Assembly (NCBI GenBank): GCA_028285165.1
Contig: JANQQB010000278.1
Span: 1 to 64,000 of the forward strand
Length of the DNA stretch: 64,000 bases
Direction of reading: 5' to 3'
Source of the DNA: Rhodobiaceae bacterium
GTDB taxonomy: Bacteria > Pseudomonadota > Alphaproteobacteria > Rhizobiales > JANQQB01
Below, piece after piece: positions 6,994 through 16,877 of the stretch. Both the position numbers and the translations under genes were made by a program. The notes under the pieces were generated by a model. That model was not told the DNA's origin, did no database searches, and worked only from the letters and a program-made list of their open reading frames with translations. The stretch's first letter is position 1; each line of letters begins with the position of its first letter.

Positions 6994-9060
6994 ATGACCG
7001 CCGATAATGATCAGCGGGCGGATCCGCGTGCCACCGAACTGGCCTATCCGTTTTTCCTGAAGCGCATGACCAGCGCCTACCTGGTGGCGCTCGCCTTCAG
7101 CGCGCTTGTCTGCGTGGCGGGCTTTGCAATCCTGACGCAGATCAGCGCGGGATCGGAAACTGCGCCGTCGGTGGTGAACATCAGCGCCCGTCAGGCGATG
7201 CTCCTGCAGCGATCGGCGACGCTTGCCGGGGAAATGCTGAATGCGACCACGCCGCAGGCGCAGTCTCGCGCGCGGGAGGAACTTGAAAAGGCGCGCGAAC
7301 TGATGCTGTCATCGCACACCGCGCTGACCACCGGCGATCCGCTGCTCGGCCTGTCGCGCGATCTGTCGGACTCGATCCACCGGCTGCATTTTTCCGAGCC
7401 CTGGACCATCGACCGAAAACTCAGGGCCTATGTTGCGCTCATCGATCAGATGGTCGCGGAGATCGATTCCGACCGCCCGGCCGCCGAACTCGCCTACGAG
7501 AAACTGCATGGGATGGTGGAAGGCGACCTCCTGACCTCACTCAACCTGGCGGCCGCCGAACATGAGCGCCAGGCCGTGATTAAGGCCGAAAACGTGGCCT
7601 TCGGCCACGCGCTCTGGACCGCAGCCCTGCTTCTTGCACTCCTGATCCAGGCGGTGTTCATCTTCCGACCGCTTGCCCGGTCGATTGCCGAACGCACGTC
7701 GGATCTGGTCGAGGCCAAAGCCAAGGTCGAGCATGCCTCTTTGCACGATATGCTCACCAATCTTCCGAACCGCCGGCAATGCGCGGAGGAACTGGAAAAA
7801 GCAATCGCCTCGGCGGCCCGCAACAAGCGCCGGGTGGCGATCCTGCATATCGATCTGGACCGGTTCAAGGCGATCAACGACACGTTCGGACATGCGGTCG
7901 GGGATTCCGTCCTGGTGGCGGCGGCCCGGCGGTTCGAACGCTCCGTGCGCCGGGGCGATACGATCGCCCGGCTTGGCGGAGACGAATTCGTGATCATCGC
8001 ACCGATCGAAGCCGAACCGACGGAGGCCGCCCGGATCGGCACGCGGATCCTGAAAAAGATGAGCCGGCCGATCCAGTGCGGCTCGCACACGGTGACGACC
8101 GGGGCGAGCGTCGGCATCTCGATCTATCCGGACGACGAGGTCGATCCGGAACAATTGCTGATCAACGCCGACATCGCGCTCTACCGGGCGAAAGAAGAGG
8201 GACGGGGCCGTGTCTCGTTCTTCTCTCCGGAAATGCGCCGCGACTTCGAGGAACGCGAAAAGATCGAAGCCGATCTGCGCCGGGCGATCGCCAACGACGA
8301 ATTCGAAGTGCATTTCCAGCCGCAGGTCCGCGACGATGAGGACAAGGTCGTCGGCATGGAGGCACTGGTCCGCTGGCGGCACCCGGAACAGGACCTGATC
8401 AGCGCCGAACACTTCATGCCGGTGGCCCAGTCAAGCGGCCTGATCGTGCCGATCGGAAAGCGCGTCATCGACCATGCGCTGGCCGCAGCCCAGTCCTGGA
8501 CCGAAAAGGGGTTCGAGTACGGTGTCGTGTCGATCAACGTTTCATCCCAGCAGATCCGGGACGACCGGTTCGTGGAATTCCTGCAGGAACGCATGGAGCG
8601 GTATGGCATCGACCCGGACAAGGTGGCCATCGAAGTGGTCGAAGCCGTGCTGACCGACCAGCGTAACGAATCCATCGGCAAGATGATCGATCGGCTGCAG
8701 CATCTTGGCGTGACCGTCGAACTGGACGATTTCGGAACGGGCTACGCGGCACTGAGTCATTTGAAGCGCTACAAGATCAACCGGCTGAAAATCGACCGGA
8801 CCTTTGTCGGCGCGATCGGGACGGAAGCCCAGAACATCGACCTGATCAAGACGCTGGTCGACGTCGCCCGGAACTTCGGCATCGATGTGCTGGCCGAAGG
8901 GGTCGAGACCGAGGCGCAACGGACATTTCTCAACGCGCTCGGCTGCATGCAGGTGCAGGGATATCAGGTTGCCCGTCCGATGGCCCCGGATGCGGCAACC
9001 GACTGGCTGGCCGCGCGCGAAACCGATCTCGCGACGCCGAACGTGCGCGAATCCGCTTGA
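6994..9060 (+). CDS. membrane-anchored GGDEF-EAL cyclic-di-GMP signalling protein
   Basis: The 688-residue protein combines a diguanylate cyclase and a phosphodiesterase. Two membrane helices (about residues 25-45 and 200-220) bracket a sensory region with ISARQAMLLQRSATLAGEML, resembling the PilJ-type N-terminal sensor. The GGDEF domain has intact RLGGDEF near residue 327 and an RRGD inhibitory site five residues before it. The EAL domain has MEALVRWRHP near residue 455, plus DDFGTGYAAL and LAEGVET, so both activities look possible. I use the ATG at 6994 because GGAGGG lies nine bases upstream; the track start at 6949 lacks this. The direction of net activity cannot be predicted. Confidence 0.92.
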   Translation: MTADNDQRADPRATELAYPFFLKRMTSAYLVALAFSALVCVAGFAILTQISAGSETAPSVVNISARQAMLLQRSATLAGEMLNATTPQAQSRAREELEKARELMLSSHTALTTGDPLLGLSRDLSDSIHRLHFSEPWTIDRKLRAYVALIDQMVAEIDSDRPAAELAYEKLHGMVEGDLLTSLNLAAAEHERQAVIKAENVAFGHALWTAALLLALLIQAVFIFRPLARSIAERTSDLVEAKAKVEHASLHDMLTNLPNRRQCAEELEKAIASAARNKRRVAILHIDLDRFKAINDTFGHAVGDSVLVAAARRFERSVRRGDTIARLGGDEFVIIAPIEAEPTEAARIGTRILKKMSRPIQCGSHTVTTGASVGISIYPDDEVDPEQLLINADIALYRAKEEGRGRVSFFSPEMRRDFEEREKIEADLRRAIANDEFEVHFQPQVRDDEDKVVGMEALVRWRHPEQDLISAEHFMPVAQSSGLIVPIGKRVIDHALAAAQSWTEKGFEYGVVSINVSSQQIRDDRFVEFLQERMERYGIDPDKVAIEVVEAVLTDQRNESIGKMIDRLQHLGVTVELDDFGTGYAALSHLKRYKINRLKIDRTFVGAIGTEAQNIDLIKTLVDVARNFGIDVLAEGVETEAQRTFLNALGCMQVQGYQVARPMAPDAATDWLAARETDLATPNVRESA

Positions 9061-9099
9061 TCGGATACTGGCGAAACCGGTCGGCGCGTGCCCTAGGCG

Positions 9100-10206
9100 T
9101 CAGGCTTCGTCCGATGCCCGCTCGGGGAACATGGTCGCGATCGCCTCGACGGACGCGGCACATACGCCGCGCTCGGTGATCAGTCCGGTGACAAGCCGTG
9201 CCGGCGTGACGTCAAAGGCATAATTCGCCACATCCGAGCCGTCAGGCACGATGGTGACCGTTTCGATGCGTCCGTCGTCCGTGCGTCCGGTCATGCGGGA
9301 CACCTCGTCGCCGGACCGTTGTTCGATCGGCACATCCCGCACCCCGTCGCGGATCGTGAAATCGATGGTCGGGGAGGGAAGTCCGACATAAAACGGGATG
9401 TCGTTGTCCTTGGCGGCGAGCGCCTTCAAATAGGTGCCGATCTTGTTGCAGACATCACCTGCCGCTGTCGTGCGGTCGGTGCCGGTGATCACCAGATCGA
9501 CCAGACCATGCTGCATCAGATGGCCACCGACATTGTCCGCGATCACCGTATGCGGAACGCCGTGATGGCCGAGTTCCCAGGCGGTCAGCGAGGCGCCCTG
9601 GTTGCGCGGCCGGGTCTCGTCGACCCAGACGTGGATGTCCATGCCTTCATTGTATGCGGTGTAGATGGGGGCCGTTGCGGTGCCCCAATCGACAGTCGCC
9701 AGCCATCCCGCGTTGCAATGGGTCAGCACATTGACGCGTTCGCCGGGCGCCTTGCGCGAAGCGATATCGGCGAGGATGGCGTGTCCGTGGCGGCCGATCG
9801 AGCGGTTGATCTCCACATCCTCATCACAGATCTCCCAGGCCCGCTGGTAGGCGCGTGTCTCCCGGTCTTCACGGGCAAGATTGCGCAACGCAGCGCGCAT
9901 CTCGTCGAGCGCCCATTTCAGATTGATCGCCGTGGGGCGCGTCGCGTGCAGCGTCCGGTACGCGCTGTCAAGATTTTCGTCGGACGGATCGGCACGGACA
10001 GCCAGGCACATTCCGTAGGCGGCCGTTGCCCCGATCAGCGGCGCGCCGCGCACCTGCATGCTGGCAATGGCATGGGCCGCATCGTCGACCGTGCGCAGTG
10101 TCACCGTCTCAAAAACATGCGGAAACCGCGTCTGGTCGATGATGGCAACGGACCATCCATCCTCGTTGAGCCAGATGGTTCGATACGGCGTGCCGTCGAC
10201 ATTCAT
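9100..10206 (-). CDS. mtnA: S-methyl-5-thioribose-1-phosphate isomerase
   Basis: MtnA converts methylthioribose-1-phosphate into methylthioribulose-1-phosphate in methionine salvage. The 368-residue protein shows the family motifs [36 protein letters not shown] with the catalytic Cys, [14 protein letters not shown], and [19 protein letters not shown] with the catalytic Asp. It is cytoplasmic. The partner genes mtnP and apt are 20 kb away in this window and no later salvage genes are visible nearby. It is followed 31 bases downstream of the YbaK-like gene on the same strand, so the two may share a transcript. Confidence 0.93.
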   Translation of the reverse strand: MNVDGTPYRTIWLNEDGWSVAIIDQTRFPHVFETVTLRTVDDAAHAIASMQVRGAPLIGATAAYGMCLAVRADPSDENLDSAYRTLHATRPTAINLKWALDEMRAALRNLAREDRETRAYQRAWEICDEDVEINRSIGRHGHAILADIASRKAPGERVNVLTHCNAGWLATVDWGTATAPIYTAYNEGMDIHVWVDETRPRNQGASLTAWELGHHGVPHTVIADNVGGHLMQHGLVDLVITGTDRTTAAGDVCNKIGTYLKALAAKDNDIPFYVGLPSPTIDFTIRDGVRDVPIEQRSGDEVSRMTGRTDDGRIETVTIVPDGSDVANYAFDVTPARLVTGLITERGVCAASVEAIATMFPERASDEA

Positions 10207-10237
10207 GGGGCATTCCTCGCTATCAAGAAGGGTGGCG

Positions 10238-10732
10238 TTACGGTGTGCCTGGCCCGTTGTTCATCCGGATCGGCTCGGCGCTCGCGGCCTCGGCGAGGCG
10301 GTCCGGTTGGGCGGCGAACACGCATGTCGGCGTGCCGGCCGCCGCCCAGACGACCGGATAGGCCAGAAGGTCGACGTCGAAAAACGTCCGCAAGGGTGTC
10401 GCGTGTCCAAGCGGCGGAATCCCGCCGATCGCATAACCCGTCACATCCCGAACATAACTTGCATCGGGGCGCGTCAACGCCTCGCCGAGCGGTTCGGCAA
10501 CCGTCTCAAGGTCGACCCTGTTGGCACCCGAGACCAAGAGCAGAACCGGCGAACCGGTTGCATTTCCACGAAAAACGAGTGATTTTACGATCTGGCCCGG
10601 GGTGCAGCCACAGGCTGCAGCCGCCTCGTCGGCGGTCCGGGTCGGCGTGCGCATTTCGATGATCGACGCGTCGAGGCCGGATTCCTGAAGCGCATGCGCG
10701 ACTTTTTGCGCGCTTTTGGGAAGATCGGTCAT
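10238..10732 (-). CDS. YbaK/ProX-type aminoacyl-tRNA deacylase-like protein
   Basis: The 164-residue protein fits the YbaK/EbsC fold, whose members hydrolyse mischarged aminoacyl-tRNAs in trans. Motifs are [17 protein letters not shown], where the Lys is the conserved active-site residue, then [11 protein letters not shown] and [15 protein letters not shown]. The cognate amino acid cannot be stated. The start is set at the ATG at 10732 (MTDLPKSAQ), which matches the normal N-terminus; the track ORF adds 14 residues that run into the divergent promoter. It lies upstream of mtnA on the same strand, with no obvious functional link. Confidence 0.85.
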   Translation of the reverse strand: MTDLPKSAQKVAHALQESGLDASIIEMRTPTRTADEAAAACGCTPGQIVKSLVFRGNATGSPVLLLVSGANRVDLETVAEPLGEALTRPDASYVRDVTGYAIGGIPPLGHATPLRTFFDVDLLAYPVVWAAAGTPTCVFAAQPDRLAEAASAEPIRMNNGPGTP

Positions 10733-10785
10733 CGTATGTAAGCACTGCTCAGGGTGGCGGAACGACGGGACCAAGGGAGCGCCGC

Positions 10786-11529
10786 ATGGTGGCTCGACCT
10801 GACAACGACACCGGAAAAAGCGATATCATCATGGATGCACACAAAGCAATGAACGAAAACGACGCGACGGAAGCGGAAGCCGAAAAGCCGGACGCGGCAG
10901 CGCTGCCGCGGCTGCAACCGTCGATCGTCAAGATCCGCGACGCGATGGCCGACCGCCAGGACGCCATGGAGCAGTTGCGCGAACGCGACCGTGTCCTGTT
11001 GCAGGCGCTCCAGGAGCATCTGCGCGACCTGGCAAAGGACGTGCCGGCGGATGCCGACTGGGTGCTTCTGACCCTGTCGAATGCAGAAAAACCACGCTAT
11101 TGGGTCGACGCGACCAGTCATGTCTCGATCGACCGCGACAGCCGGACCTACCGGTTTCTGCGGGATACCAGGCTGGGCCGGATCGTCGTGCGCGAAAGCG
11201 ACGATGTCGGCGCCATCGGCCAGGCCGTCGCCGACTACCTTGCCGAACGCTTCGTGGAGCGGGACCGTGCCATCGACGGCGACTGGCTCGCCATCGTGCA
11301 ATCCCGCTATCATGAAGAAGCGCAGCGCCGCGAAGCCGAGCGGGTGGAAACCGTAGAGGACGTCGAACCGACCCCGAGGCCGGGTTTTGCGATCTATCTG
11401 TTCGGATTGCTGACCGGGCTGGCCGTCATGTTCGGTGCACTCTACTACCTCGACCCGGATATCGTGGACACGGTGCGCGCGGCCCTCGGCCTCATTGAGA
11501 CGGTGCCGCCGGCCGAAACGAGCCAATAG
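10786..11529 (+). CDS. hypothetical protein with C-terminal membrane anchor
   Basis: I do not recognise a named family. The 247-residue protein has an acidic N-terminus (MNENDATEAEAEKPD), a charged helical stretch that may coil (about residues 45-85), a compact middle domain with DWVLLTLSNAEKPRYWVDATSHVSI and RIVVRESDDVGAIGQAVADYL, and one membrane helix near the C-terminus (GFAIYLFGLLTGLAVMFGALYYL). The bulk is therefore probably cytoplasmic and tail-anchored. It faces the YbaK-like gene and converges with the metallophosphoesterase, with the last 38 bases of the two genes overlapping antisense. Confidence 0.75.
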   Translation: MVARPDNDTGKSDIIMDAHKAMNENDATEAEAEKPDAAALPRLQPSIVKIRDAMADRQDAMEQLRERDRVLLQALQEHLRDLAKDVPADADWVLLTLSNAEKPRYWVDATSHVSIDRDSRTYRFLRDTRLGRIVVRESDDVGAIGQAVADYLAERFVERDRAIDGDWLAIVQSRYHEEAQRREAERVETVEDVEPTPRPGFAIYLFGLLTGLAVMFGALYYLDPDIVDTVRAALGLIETVPPAETSQ

Positions 11530-12415
11530 GTTCGCGGTCGCGAAACGTCACCAATTCGCCGGTCCGGGAATCGAAGCCGCGTTCCGTCCACAACGCCTGC
11601 CAGCCTGCCGACGCCGTGCGCGCGATGTCGAACAGGTTGTACCGGCCGGCGGGGCGGCTCGCGCCCGGGCCGTTGGACGTTGCCGGAACGCAGACCACTG
11701 GAACCGGTCCTGCCGGTCCGGCGATTGCGGCGCGGGTCGCAAGATGGGTGTGCCCGTGCAGGATCAGGTCGGCACCGGTTCGCGCGATGACCTGTCGGAA
11801 GACTTCCGCATCGAACAGCGATTTCCGGAAAAGCGTCGCGCGCGGCTGCGGCGGGTGATGGATCATGACGATCCGAAACGTGTCCGCAATGGACGGATCG
11901 CCGAGCATGGCTTCAAGGCGGGCCGCCTGCGCCCGGCCGAAAACACCGCCGGCGACGAACGGCGGCATGGCGATACCGGTGCTCGTTCCGATCAGGCAAA
12001 GATCGTCTCGCTTGCGCAGATAGGGAAACGCGATCGTTTCGGGGGCGGTGTCTGCGGACATGAAGGGTGCCCATTGCGGAGCGTGTCGCCGGAAGGCGCC
12101 GCGAATATAGGCATCATGATTGCCGGGAATCACCGAGACGTCCCGTGGGTCGCCAAGGCTCTCGAGCCAGGCCCGGCCGCGTTCGAATTCCGTCTCCAGC
12201 GCCAGATTCGTAATATCGCCGGTAACCGCGATGTGGTCGGGCGCCGCGTCTTTCAGGTCGGCGATCAGACGGTCGCGCCATTCGGCGCCCATGTGGCGTT
12301 TGCGGTTGCCCTTCCAGAACAGGAGGCCCAATACTCTCTTGTTAAAATAGTCACCGGGCCCGAGCGCGGGAATCGGTCCGAGATGGGGGTCGGAAATATG
12401 CGCCAGACGAAACAT
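11492..12415 (-). CDS. metallophosphoesterase (calcineurin-like)
   Basis: All metal-binding motifs of the calcineurin-like superfamily are visible in this 307-residue protein: ISDPHLG, VTGDITN, VIPGNHD, the downstream MIHHPP, and HGHTHLA. It is predicted cytoplasmic and could act on phosphodiesters such as nucleotides or phospholipid-derived headgroups; the substrate cannot be told. Its 3' end overlaps the 3' end of the convergent hypothetical gene. Its 5' end is 50 bases from the divergent NUDIX gene, and the two probably share a promoter region. Confidence 0.9.
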   Translation of the reverse strand: MFRLAHISDPHLGPIPALGPGDYFNKRVLGLLFWKGNRKRHMGAEWRDRLIADLKDAAPDHIAVTGDITNLALETEFERGRAWLESLGDPRDVSVIPGNHDAYIRGAFRRHAPQWAPFMSADTAPETIAFPYLRKRDDLCLIGTSTGIAMPPFVAGGVFGRAQAARLEAMLGDPSIADTFRIVMIHHPPQPRATLFRKSLFDAEVFRQVIARTGADLILHGHTHLATRAAIAGPAGPVPVVCVPATSNGPGASRPAGRYNLFDIARTASAGWQALWTERGFDSRTGELVTFRDREPIGSFRPAAPSQ

Positions 12416-12465
12416 CGGGTCGCGATAGCCGATTTGACGCCCGACCGGAAGCGGTTTCTCCGCGC

Positions 12466-12936
12466 ATGAGGACGATCGGTGCTCACCCTCTTGTCCGGCG
12501 GCTTTTCCACGCCTTCGCGCTTGCCACGCGGCCGATGACTCTGGGTACGCGGGTGTTGATCACCGACGATCAGGATCGTGTTTTGCTGATCAGGCATACC
12601 TACGTGCCGGGATGGTATCTGCCGGGTGGCGGGGTCGATGTCGGAGAAACGATCGAGCAGGCGGCGCGGCGGGAAGTGCTGGAGGAAACCGGCCTCGGCG
12701 TCGACGGGCTTGCCCTCTTCGGGCTCTACTACAACACGACGGCCTCGCGGCGGGACCACGTGGCGTTGTTCGTCGCTGATGACTGGCGGCGGGAGCGGGA
12801 CCTTGCCGTTCCCAATCGGGAAATCAGCGACGTTGAGTTTTTTGCCCGCAACGCCATTCCGGAGGATGTGACGCCGTCGACCCGGCGCCGGCTCGACGAG
12901 GTCCTTGACGGATCGGCTCCGACCGGATTCTGGTAG
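12466..12936 (+). CDS. NUDIX hydrolase
   Basis: The 156-residue protein contains a complete Nudix box, GGGVDVGETIEQAARREVLEETGL, preceded by GWYLPGGG. It hydrolyses a nucleoside diphosphate linked to another moiety; the specificity cannot be read from the sequence. The N-terminus has a hydrophobic, basic stretch (RRLFHAFALATRPMTLG) typical of one alphaproteobacterial branch of the family. It is divergent from the metallophosphoesterase and ends 13 bases before the convergent hydroquinone reductase. Confidence 0.88.
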   Translation: MRTIGAHPLVRRLFHAFALATRPMTLGTRVLITDDQDRVLLIRHTYVPGWYLPGGGVDVGETIEQAARREVLEETGLGVDGLALFGLYYNTTASRRDHVALFVADDWRRERDLAVPNREISDVEFFARNAIPEDVTPSTRRRLDEVLDGSAPTGFW

Positions 12937-12949
12937 CGGCGGGACAGCG

Positions 12950-13933
12950 TCACGCGCCGAAGCGGGCCCTGTCGTGCGGCGCATCCAGATCGATTTCCGG
13001 ACCCAACGGTACGATGCGGGTCGGGTTGATCGATTCGTGACTGTAAAAATAGTGCCGCTTGATGTGATCCATGTGCGTCAGCCCGGCAATGCCGGGCATC
13101 TGGTAAAGATCGCGCAGGTAGTTCGACAGGTTCGGATAATCGGCGATGCGCCGCTTGTTGCATTTGAAATGCCCGAAATAGACCGGATCGAAACGAACCA
13201 GAGTGGTGAACAGGCGCCAGTCGGCCTCCGTCACCCGGTCGCCCACCAGATAGCGCTGGCCCGACAGCCGATCCTCAAGCACGTCCAGCGTGTCGAACAG
13301 CTCCACGAAGGCCGTCTCATAGGCCTCCTGGGTGGTTGCGAAGCCGCATTTGTACACGCCGTTGTTGACCGTGTTGTAGATGCGGTCGTTGACGGCATCG
13401 ATGTCTGCCCGCAGGTCCTGCGGATAATAGTCCGCATTGTTGCCGGTCAGGTTGTCGAAGGCCGAGTTGAACATCCGGATGATCTCGGAGGATTCATTGC
13501 TGGCAATCGTTGACTGGCTTTTGTCCCACAGCACCGGCACGGTAACCCGTCCGGTAAACGTCGGATCCGCCTTCGTATAGACCTCGAACATGTGTTTCGC
13601 GCCATGGATGCTGTCCGGGATCGTTCCCGGTGCATCGGAGAACGACCAGCCCTTGTCCATCATGTCCGGATCGACCACCGACAGCGAGATCAGGTCTTCC
13701 AGGCCCTTCAGGCGTCGGAAGATCAGTGTGCGATGCGCCCACGGGCAGGCATGGGAAATGTAGAGATGGTAGCGTCCGGCTTCCGCCTTGAAGCCGGCCT
13801 TTCCGGACGGACCGGCCGAACCGTCTGCCGTCACCCAATTGCGGAACCGCGCATCCTTGCGGACGAACTTCCCGCCGGTCGATTTTGTGTCGTACCACGT
13901 GTCCTGCCAGACGCCATCGACGAGAAGGCCCAT
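12950..13933 (-). CDS. yqjG: glutathionyl-hydroquinone reductase (YqjG/PcpF, omega-class GST)
   Basis: The enzyme reduces glutathionyl-hydroquinones to free hydroquinones using glutathione. The 327-residue length is normal. The catalytic Cys is in YISHACPWAHRT of the thioredoxin-like domain (about residue 62), followed by the characteristic WSFSD and VPVLWDK and the NESSEIIRMFN motif; the all-helical GST C-terminal domain includes EADWRLFTTLVRFDPVYFGHFK. GGAG precedes the ATG by seven to eight bases. It stands alone and converges with the NUDIX gene. An alternative general name is glutathione S-transferase family protein. Confidence 0.92.
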   Translation of the reverse strand: MGLLVDGVWQDTWYDTKSTGGKFVRKDARFRNWVTADGSAGPSGKAGFKAEAGRYHLYISHACPWAHRTLIFRRLKGLEDLISLSVVDPDMMDKGWSFSDAPGTIPDSIHGAKHMFEVYTKADPTFTGRVTVPVLWDKSQSTIASNESSEIIRMFNSAFDNLTGNNADYYPQDLRADIDAVNDRIYNTVNNGVYKCGFATTQEAYETAFVELFDTLDVLEDRLSGQRYLVGDRVTEADWRLFTTLVRFDPVYFGHFKCNKRRIADYPNLSNYLRDLYQMPGIAGLTHMDHIKRHYFYSHESINPTRIVPLGPEIDLDAPHDRARFGA

Positions 13934-14271
13934 TGTTCAATCTCCGAAAAACCGTTGTTCGCTCTCCAGTTAGCCTTTTGCGCCGAACGATCAAGGGTTG
14001 TGAACACGCTGTTTCACCTCGGGAAACAATCGTCGTGGAGCGTCTTTACCTTTTGACTGCCGCGTGTTACGTCCCCGCGCACTTCGGAACGGCAGGATGA
14101 TTTTTTCCCTGCCCAAGGGACCATCGCTCATGCCGCGCATGACACTCCGACGACGACGCATCGCCCCCGGCTTGTTGCCGGTCGCGTTCGCCTGCGCGCG
14201 CTAGGCGGCCCGTTCCACGTCGGTACGGGCGCGGCCCGCGTCCCTCCGCTCCGATGTGAGACCTGACAGAT
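13934..14271. other. intergenic region, 338 bases, no gene recognised
   Basis: The spacer separates the divergent hydroquinone reductase and GNAT genes. A possible frame of 35 codons starts ATGATTTTTTCC at about 14097, but it has no spaced ribosome site and its Arg-rich product is not convincing. The spacer presumably holds the two promoters; I could not place them with confidence. Confidence 0.5.
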
Positions 14272-14802
14272 ATGACTTCTCCGATCTATGCCATCCGGCC
14301 CGAGGCGCCGGACCACGAACCTCCCATCGACCATCTGCATGCCGTCTGTTTTGGCCCGGGCCGTCACGTAAAGGCCGCGTTCCGGGTTCGGGAAGGTTCC
14401 GAGCCGGTGCGCTCGTTGAGTTTCGTCGCGCTCAACGGTCCCGGTCTGATCGGCTCTGTGCGCTACACGGCCATCACGATCGGCACGACCGAGGCCATGC
14501 TGCTCGGGCCGCTTGCCGTTCATCCGACCTATTCGGGGAAAGGGGCGGGAAGGGCGCTGGTGCGTGCAAGCCTTGAGGCGGCGGCAGCGCAATTCGTGTC
14601 CTTTGTCGTGCTGGTCGGCGATCTGCCGTATTACGGACCGCTCGGATTTGCGCCAGTCGCCCCGGGTTCGATCGGGTTTCCGGCGCCGGTCGATCCGGCG
14701 CGGGTGCTCGTTGCGCGACCGGGCGGCCATAAAAAAACACTGCCAGGCGGCGTGGTCGCCGCCGTGGGCGGCGTTGCCGAGGCTTACAAGGACACCGCTT
14801 AG
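14272..14802 (+). CDS. GNAT family N-acetyltransferase
   Basis: The 176-residue protein carries the acetyl-CoA pyrophosphate loop as AVHPTYSGKGAGRALVRASL, preceded by the beta-strand segment EAMLLGPLAV, and ends with VLVGDLPYYGPLGFAPV, the usual GNAT C-terminal strand and YYxxxGF feature. The acetyl acceptor is unknown. The ATG at 14272 is the first in frame. Its stop overlaps that of the convergent membrane-protein gene by four bases, so the two transcripts must overlap or end inside coding sequence. Confidence 0.88.
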   Translation: MTSPIYAIRPEAPDHEPPIDHLHAVCFGPGRHVKAAFRVREGSEPVRSLSFVALNGPGLIGSVRYTAITIGTTEAMLLGPLAVHPTYSGKGAGRALVRASLEAAAAQFVSFVVLVGDLPYYGPLGFAPVAPGSIGFPAPVDPARVLVARPGGHKKTLPGGVVAAVGGVAEAYKDTA

Positions 14803-16865
14803 CGTCCTTCCCGGTACCACGTCGCTGACAGCAGCCCAAGCAGGATGGCCAGTCCGAGGAAGCCGGCCAACAGCGAATACCGGTCGACGCCGCGCAAAAC
14901 GTATGCGTCGGTGGTTTTCAGTCCGATCCAGTTCGAGCCGGAATAAGACCGGTTCGCCCGCATCGGAACGACCCGCAGATTGGCATCGTGGTCGGCTCCG
15001 ACCCGCCGTACGCTGCCGCTGGTTTCCTCGGCCAGATTGGCCAGAAGGTCGGTCGTCGACCGCACATCGGTGTATTCGCGCGGATTGACGGGGCCGACAT
15101 GGGTGAGCGCACGGCGTTCGCCTTCTTCGGCGGTATGAATGCCGAGTTCGTCGGATTCGACAACGGCGGTCCACATGCCGCTCCCATCCTCGATCAGCGT
15201 GACCTCTTCGGTCCGGCCGCTCGGGAACTTCAGGAAGATCGGTTCGATGCCCTCCGACAGGGTCTGACGTTCTATGGTCAGGCGTCCATCGCGGGCCTTC
15301 AGGCGCAGGGCCTCCTCCTCAAGGTCCGGTTCCTTCATCAGCCAATGCGAAAGCCGCCGCAGCAGCGGCACGTGCGGCCCGCCGCCCTCGAAGCCGCGCG
15401 CCCACAGCCAGGCATGGTCCGACAGCATCAACGCGACCCGCCCTTCGCCTTCGCGATTGAGGATGAGAAGCGGGCGTTCTTCCGGTCCCTGCATGACGAT
15501 CTGGCCGTCATTCGGAATCACGTCCACCAGCCGGAACCAGCGGCTCCAGGACGGCGGCGTGGTCGCGCCGCCCGGCAGATCGCGCGTCACCGGATGGCGG
15601 TCGCCGGTTTCGCTGACTTCGGCGACATAGGGCTCTTCGAAAACGTTGCCGGTCGGTTCGGCCGGCAGGATCGTCGACAGGGGCGTGCGGAATACGCTGC
15701 TCGAATGCGCGTAATCCGGACCGGACGCTATCAGCACCGCGCCGCCGTCGCGCACGTAGCGGGCAATGTTGTCGAAATACAGGAGCGGCAGCACACCGCG
15801 CCTTCGGTAGCGGTCGAAGATGATCAGGTCGAATTCGTTGATCTTGATCGAAAACAACTCGCGGGTCGGAAATGCGATCAGCGACAATTCGTTGATCGGC
15901 GTGCCGTCCTGCTTTTCCGGTGGCCGCAGGATCGTGAAATGCACGAGGTCGACGGCGGCATCGGATTTCAAAAGGTTGCGCCAGGTGCGCTCCCCGGCAT
16001 GCGGTTCCCCGGACACCAGCAGAACGCGCAGGTTTTCCCGCACGCCCTCGATCGTGACCACAACCCGGTTGTTGATGTCGGTCAGTTCACCGTCGAGGCT
16101 CTCGGCTTCGAACTCAAAAATGTTCGAGCCGGCATGGGCAATCGGCACTGGAATGTCGATGGTCTGGCCGGGCGCGACGCGTTCCTCAAGCAACGGTTCC
16201 CCGTCGCGCTTGACGGCGATCGTGACCCGGCCGCCGTCGGTTATGCCATGGTCGCGCACGGCGAGCGTCACGACCTGGTCCTCGCCGATCAGGCCGAAAC
16301 GCGGCGCGCGGTTCAGCACCAATTGACGATCCCGCTCGTCCTCGCTGCCGGTGATCAAGCCATGCAGGGGCGCGGAAAAACCGAGTTGGCGGGCGGCTTC
16401 GGGGATGTCGTGGATCTGACCGTCGGTGACAAGAACCGCACCGGCGACCCGTTCCGGCGGAACGTCGGACAAGGCGTTGTTGAGATCGGAGAACAAGACG
16501 GTCCCGTCGTTGCGGCGGTCGGTCTGGCCGCCGGATTCAACAATGCGTACGTCGATATTGTTAAGCCGTTCCAGTCTTGCCGTCAGGTTCTCGACCATCG
16601 CATCGGTTTCCGCCGTGCGCTCGGCCAATCCCTGGCTTTCGCTGCGGTCGACGACAATTGCGGCGACGCTTGACAATTGTTCCCGGTCTTCGCGCTGCAA
16701 CGCCGGGTCGAGCAGGGCGACGAACAGGGCGGCAAAGGCCAGCACCCGAACCGCGGCCCCGCGGTGTCTCTGGACCAGACCGACACCGACCAGCGCCAGC
16801 CCGACAATGCCGAGCAGGACAAGAAGCCATACCGGCAGGACCGGATCAAAGGCGATCGACCACAT
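14799..16865 (-). CDS. large membrane protein, vWA-like/glutamine-amidotransferase-like
   Basis: The 688-residue protein is the fourth gene of the MoxR-DUF58-DUF4159 operon. Two N-terminal helices (VWLLVLLGIVGLALVGVG and VLAFAALFVALL) are followed by a vWA-like stretch with VVDRSESQG (MIDAS-type DxSxS) and VLVTDGQIHD, then an amidotransferase-like fold (FDLIIFDRYRRRGVLPLLYFDNIARYV), and a single C-terminal helix. Most of it should lie in the periplasm between anchors. The start is backed by AGGAGGAGA. By analogy with Bat proteins it may take part in an envelope assembly or stress complex driven by MoxR; that is inference. Confidence 0.8.
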   Translation of the reverse strand: MWSIAFDPVLPVWLLVLLGIVGLALVGVGLVQRHRGAAVRVLAFAALFVALLDPALQREDREQLSSVAAIVVDRSESQGLAERTAETDAMVENLTARLERLNNIDVRIVESGGQTDRRNDGTVLFSDLNNALSDVPPERVAGAVLVTDGQIHDIPEAARQLGFSAPLHGLITGSEDERDRQLVLNRAPRFGLIGEDQVVTLAVRDHGITDGGRVTIAVKRDGEPLLEERVAPGQTIDIPVPIAHAGSNIFEFEAESLDGELTDINNRVVVTIEGVRENLRVLLVSGEPHAGERTWRNLLKSDAAVDLVHFTILRPPEKQDGTPINELSLIAFPTRELFSIKINEFDLIIFDRYRRRGVLPLLYFDNIARYVRDGGAVLIASGPDYAHSSSVFRTPLSTILPAEPTGNVFEEPYVAEVSETGDRHPVTRDLPGGATTPPSWSRWFRLVDVIPNDGQIVMQGPEERPLLILNREGEGRVALMLSDHAWLWARGFEGGGPHVPLLRRLSHWLMKEPDLEEEALRLKARDGRLTIERQTLSEGIEPIFLKFPSGRTEEVTLIEDGSGMWTAVVESDELGIHTAEEGERRALTHVGPVNPREYTDVRSTTDLLANLAEETSGSVRRVGADHDANLRVVPMRANRSYSGSNWIGLKTTDAYVLRGVDRYSLLAGFLGLAILLGLLSATWYREGR

Positions 16866-16877
16866 GCCTGTCTCCTC

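Noticed and set aside
14097-14204. 35-codon frame ATGATTTTTTCC in the 13.9-14.3 kb spacer
   Set aside because: No properly spaced ribosome site and an Arg-rich tail; could be chance.
14988-16673. 561-residue plus-strand frame opposite the membrane protein
   Set aside because: Shadow frame; the minus strand has clear membrane helices, vWA-like motifs and a strong ribosome site.
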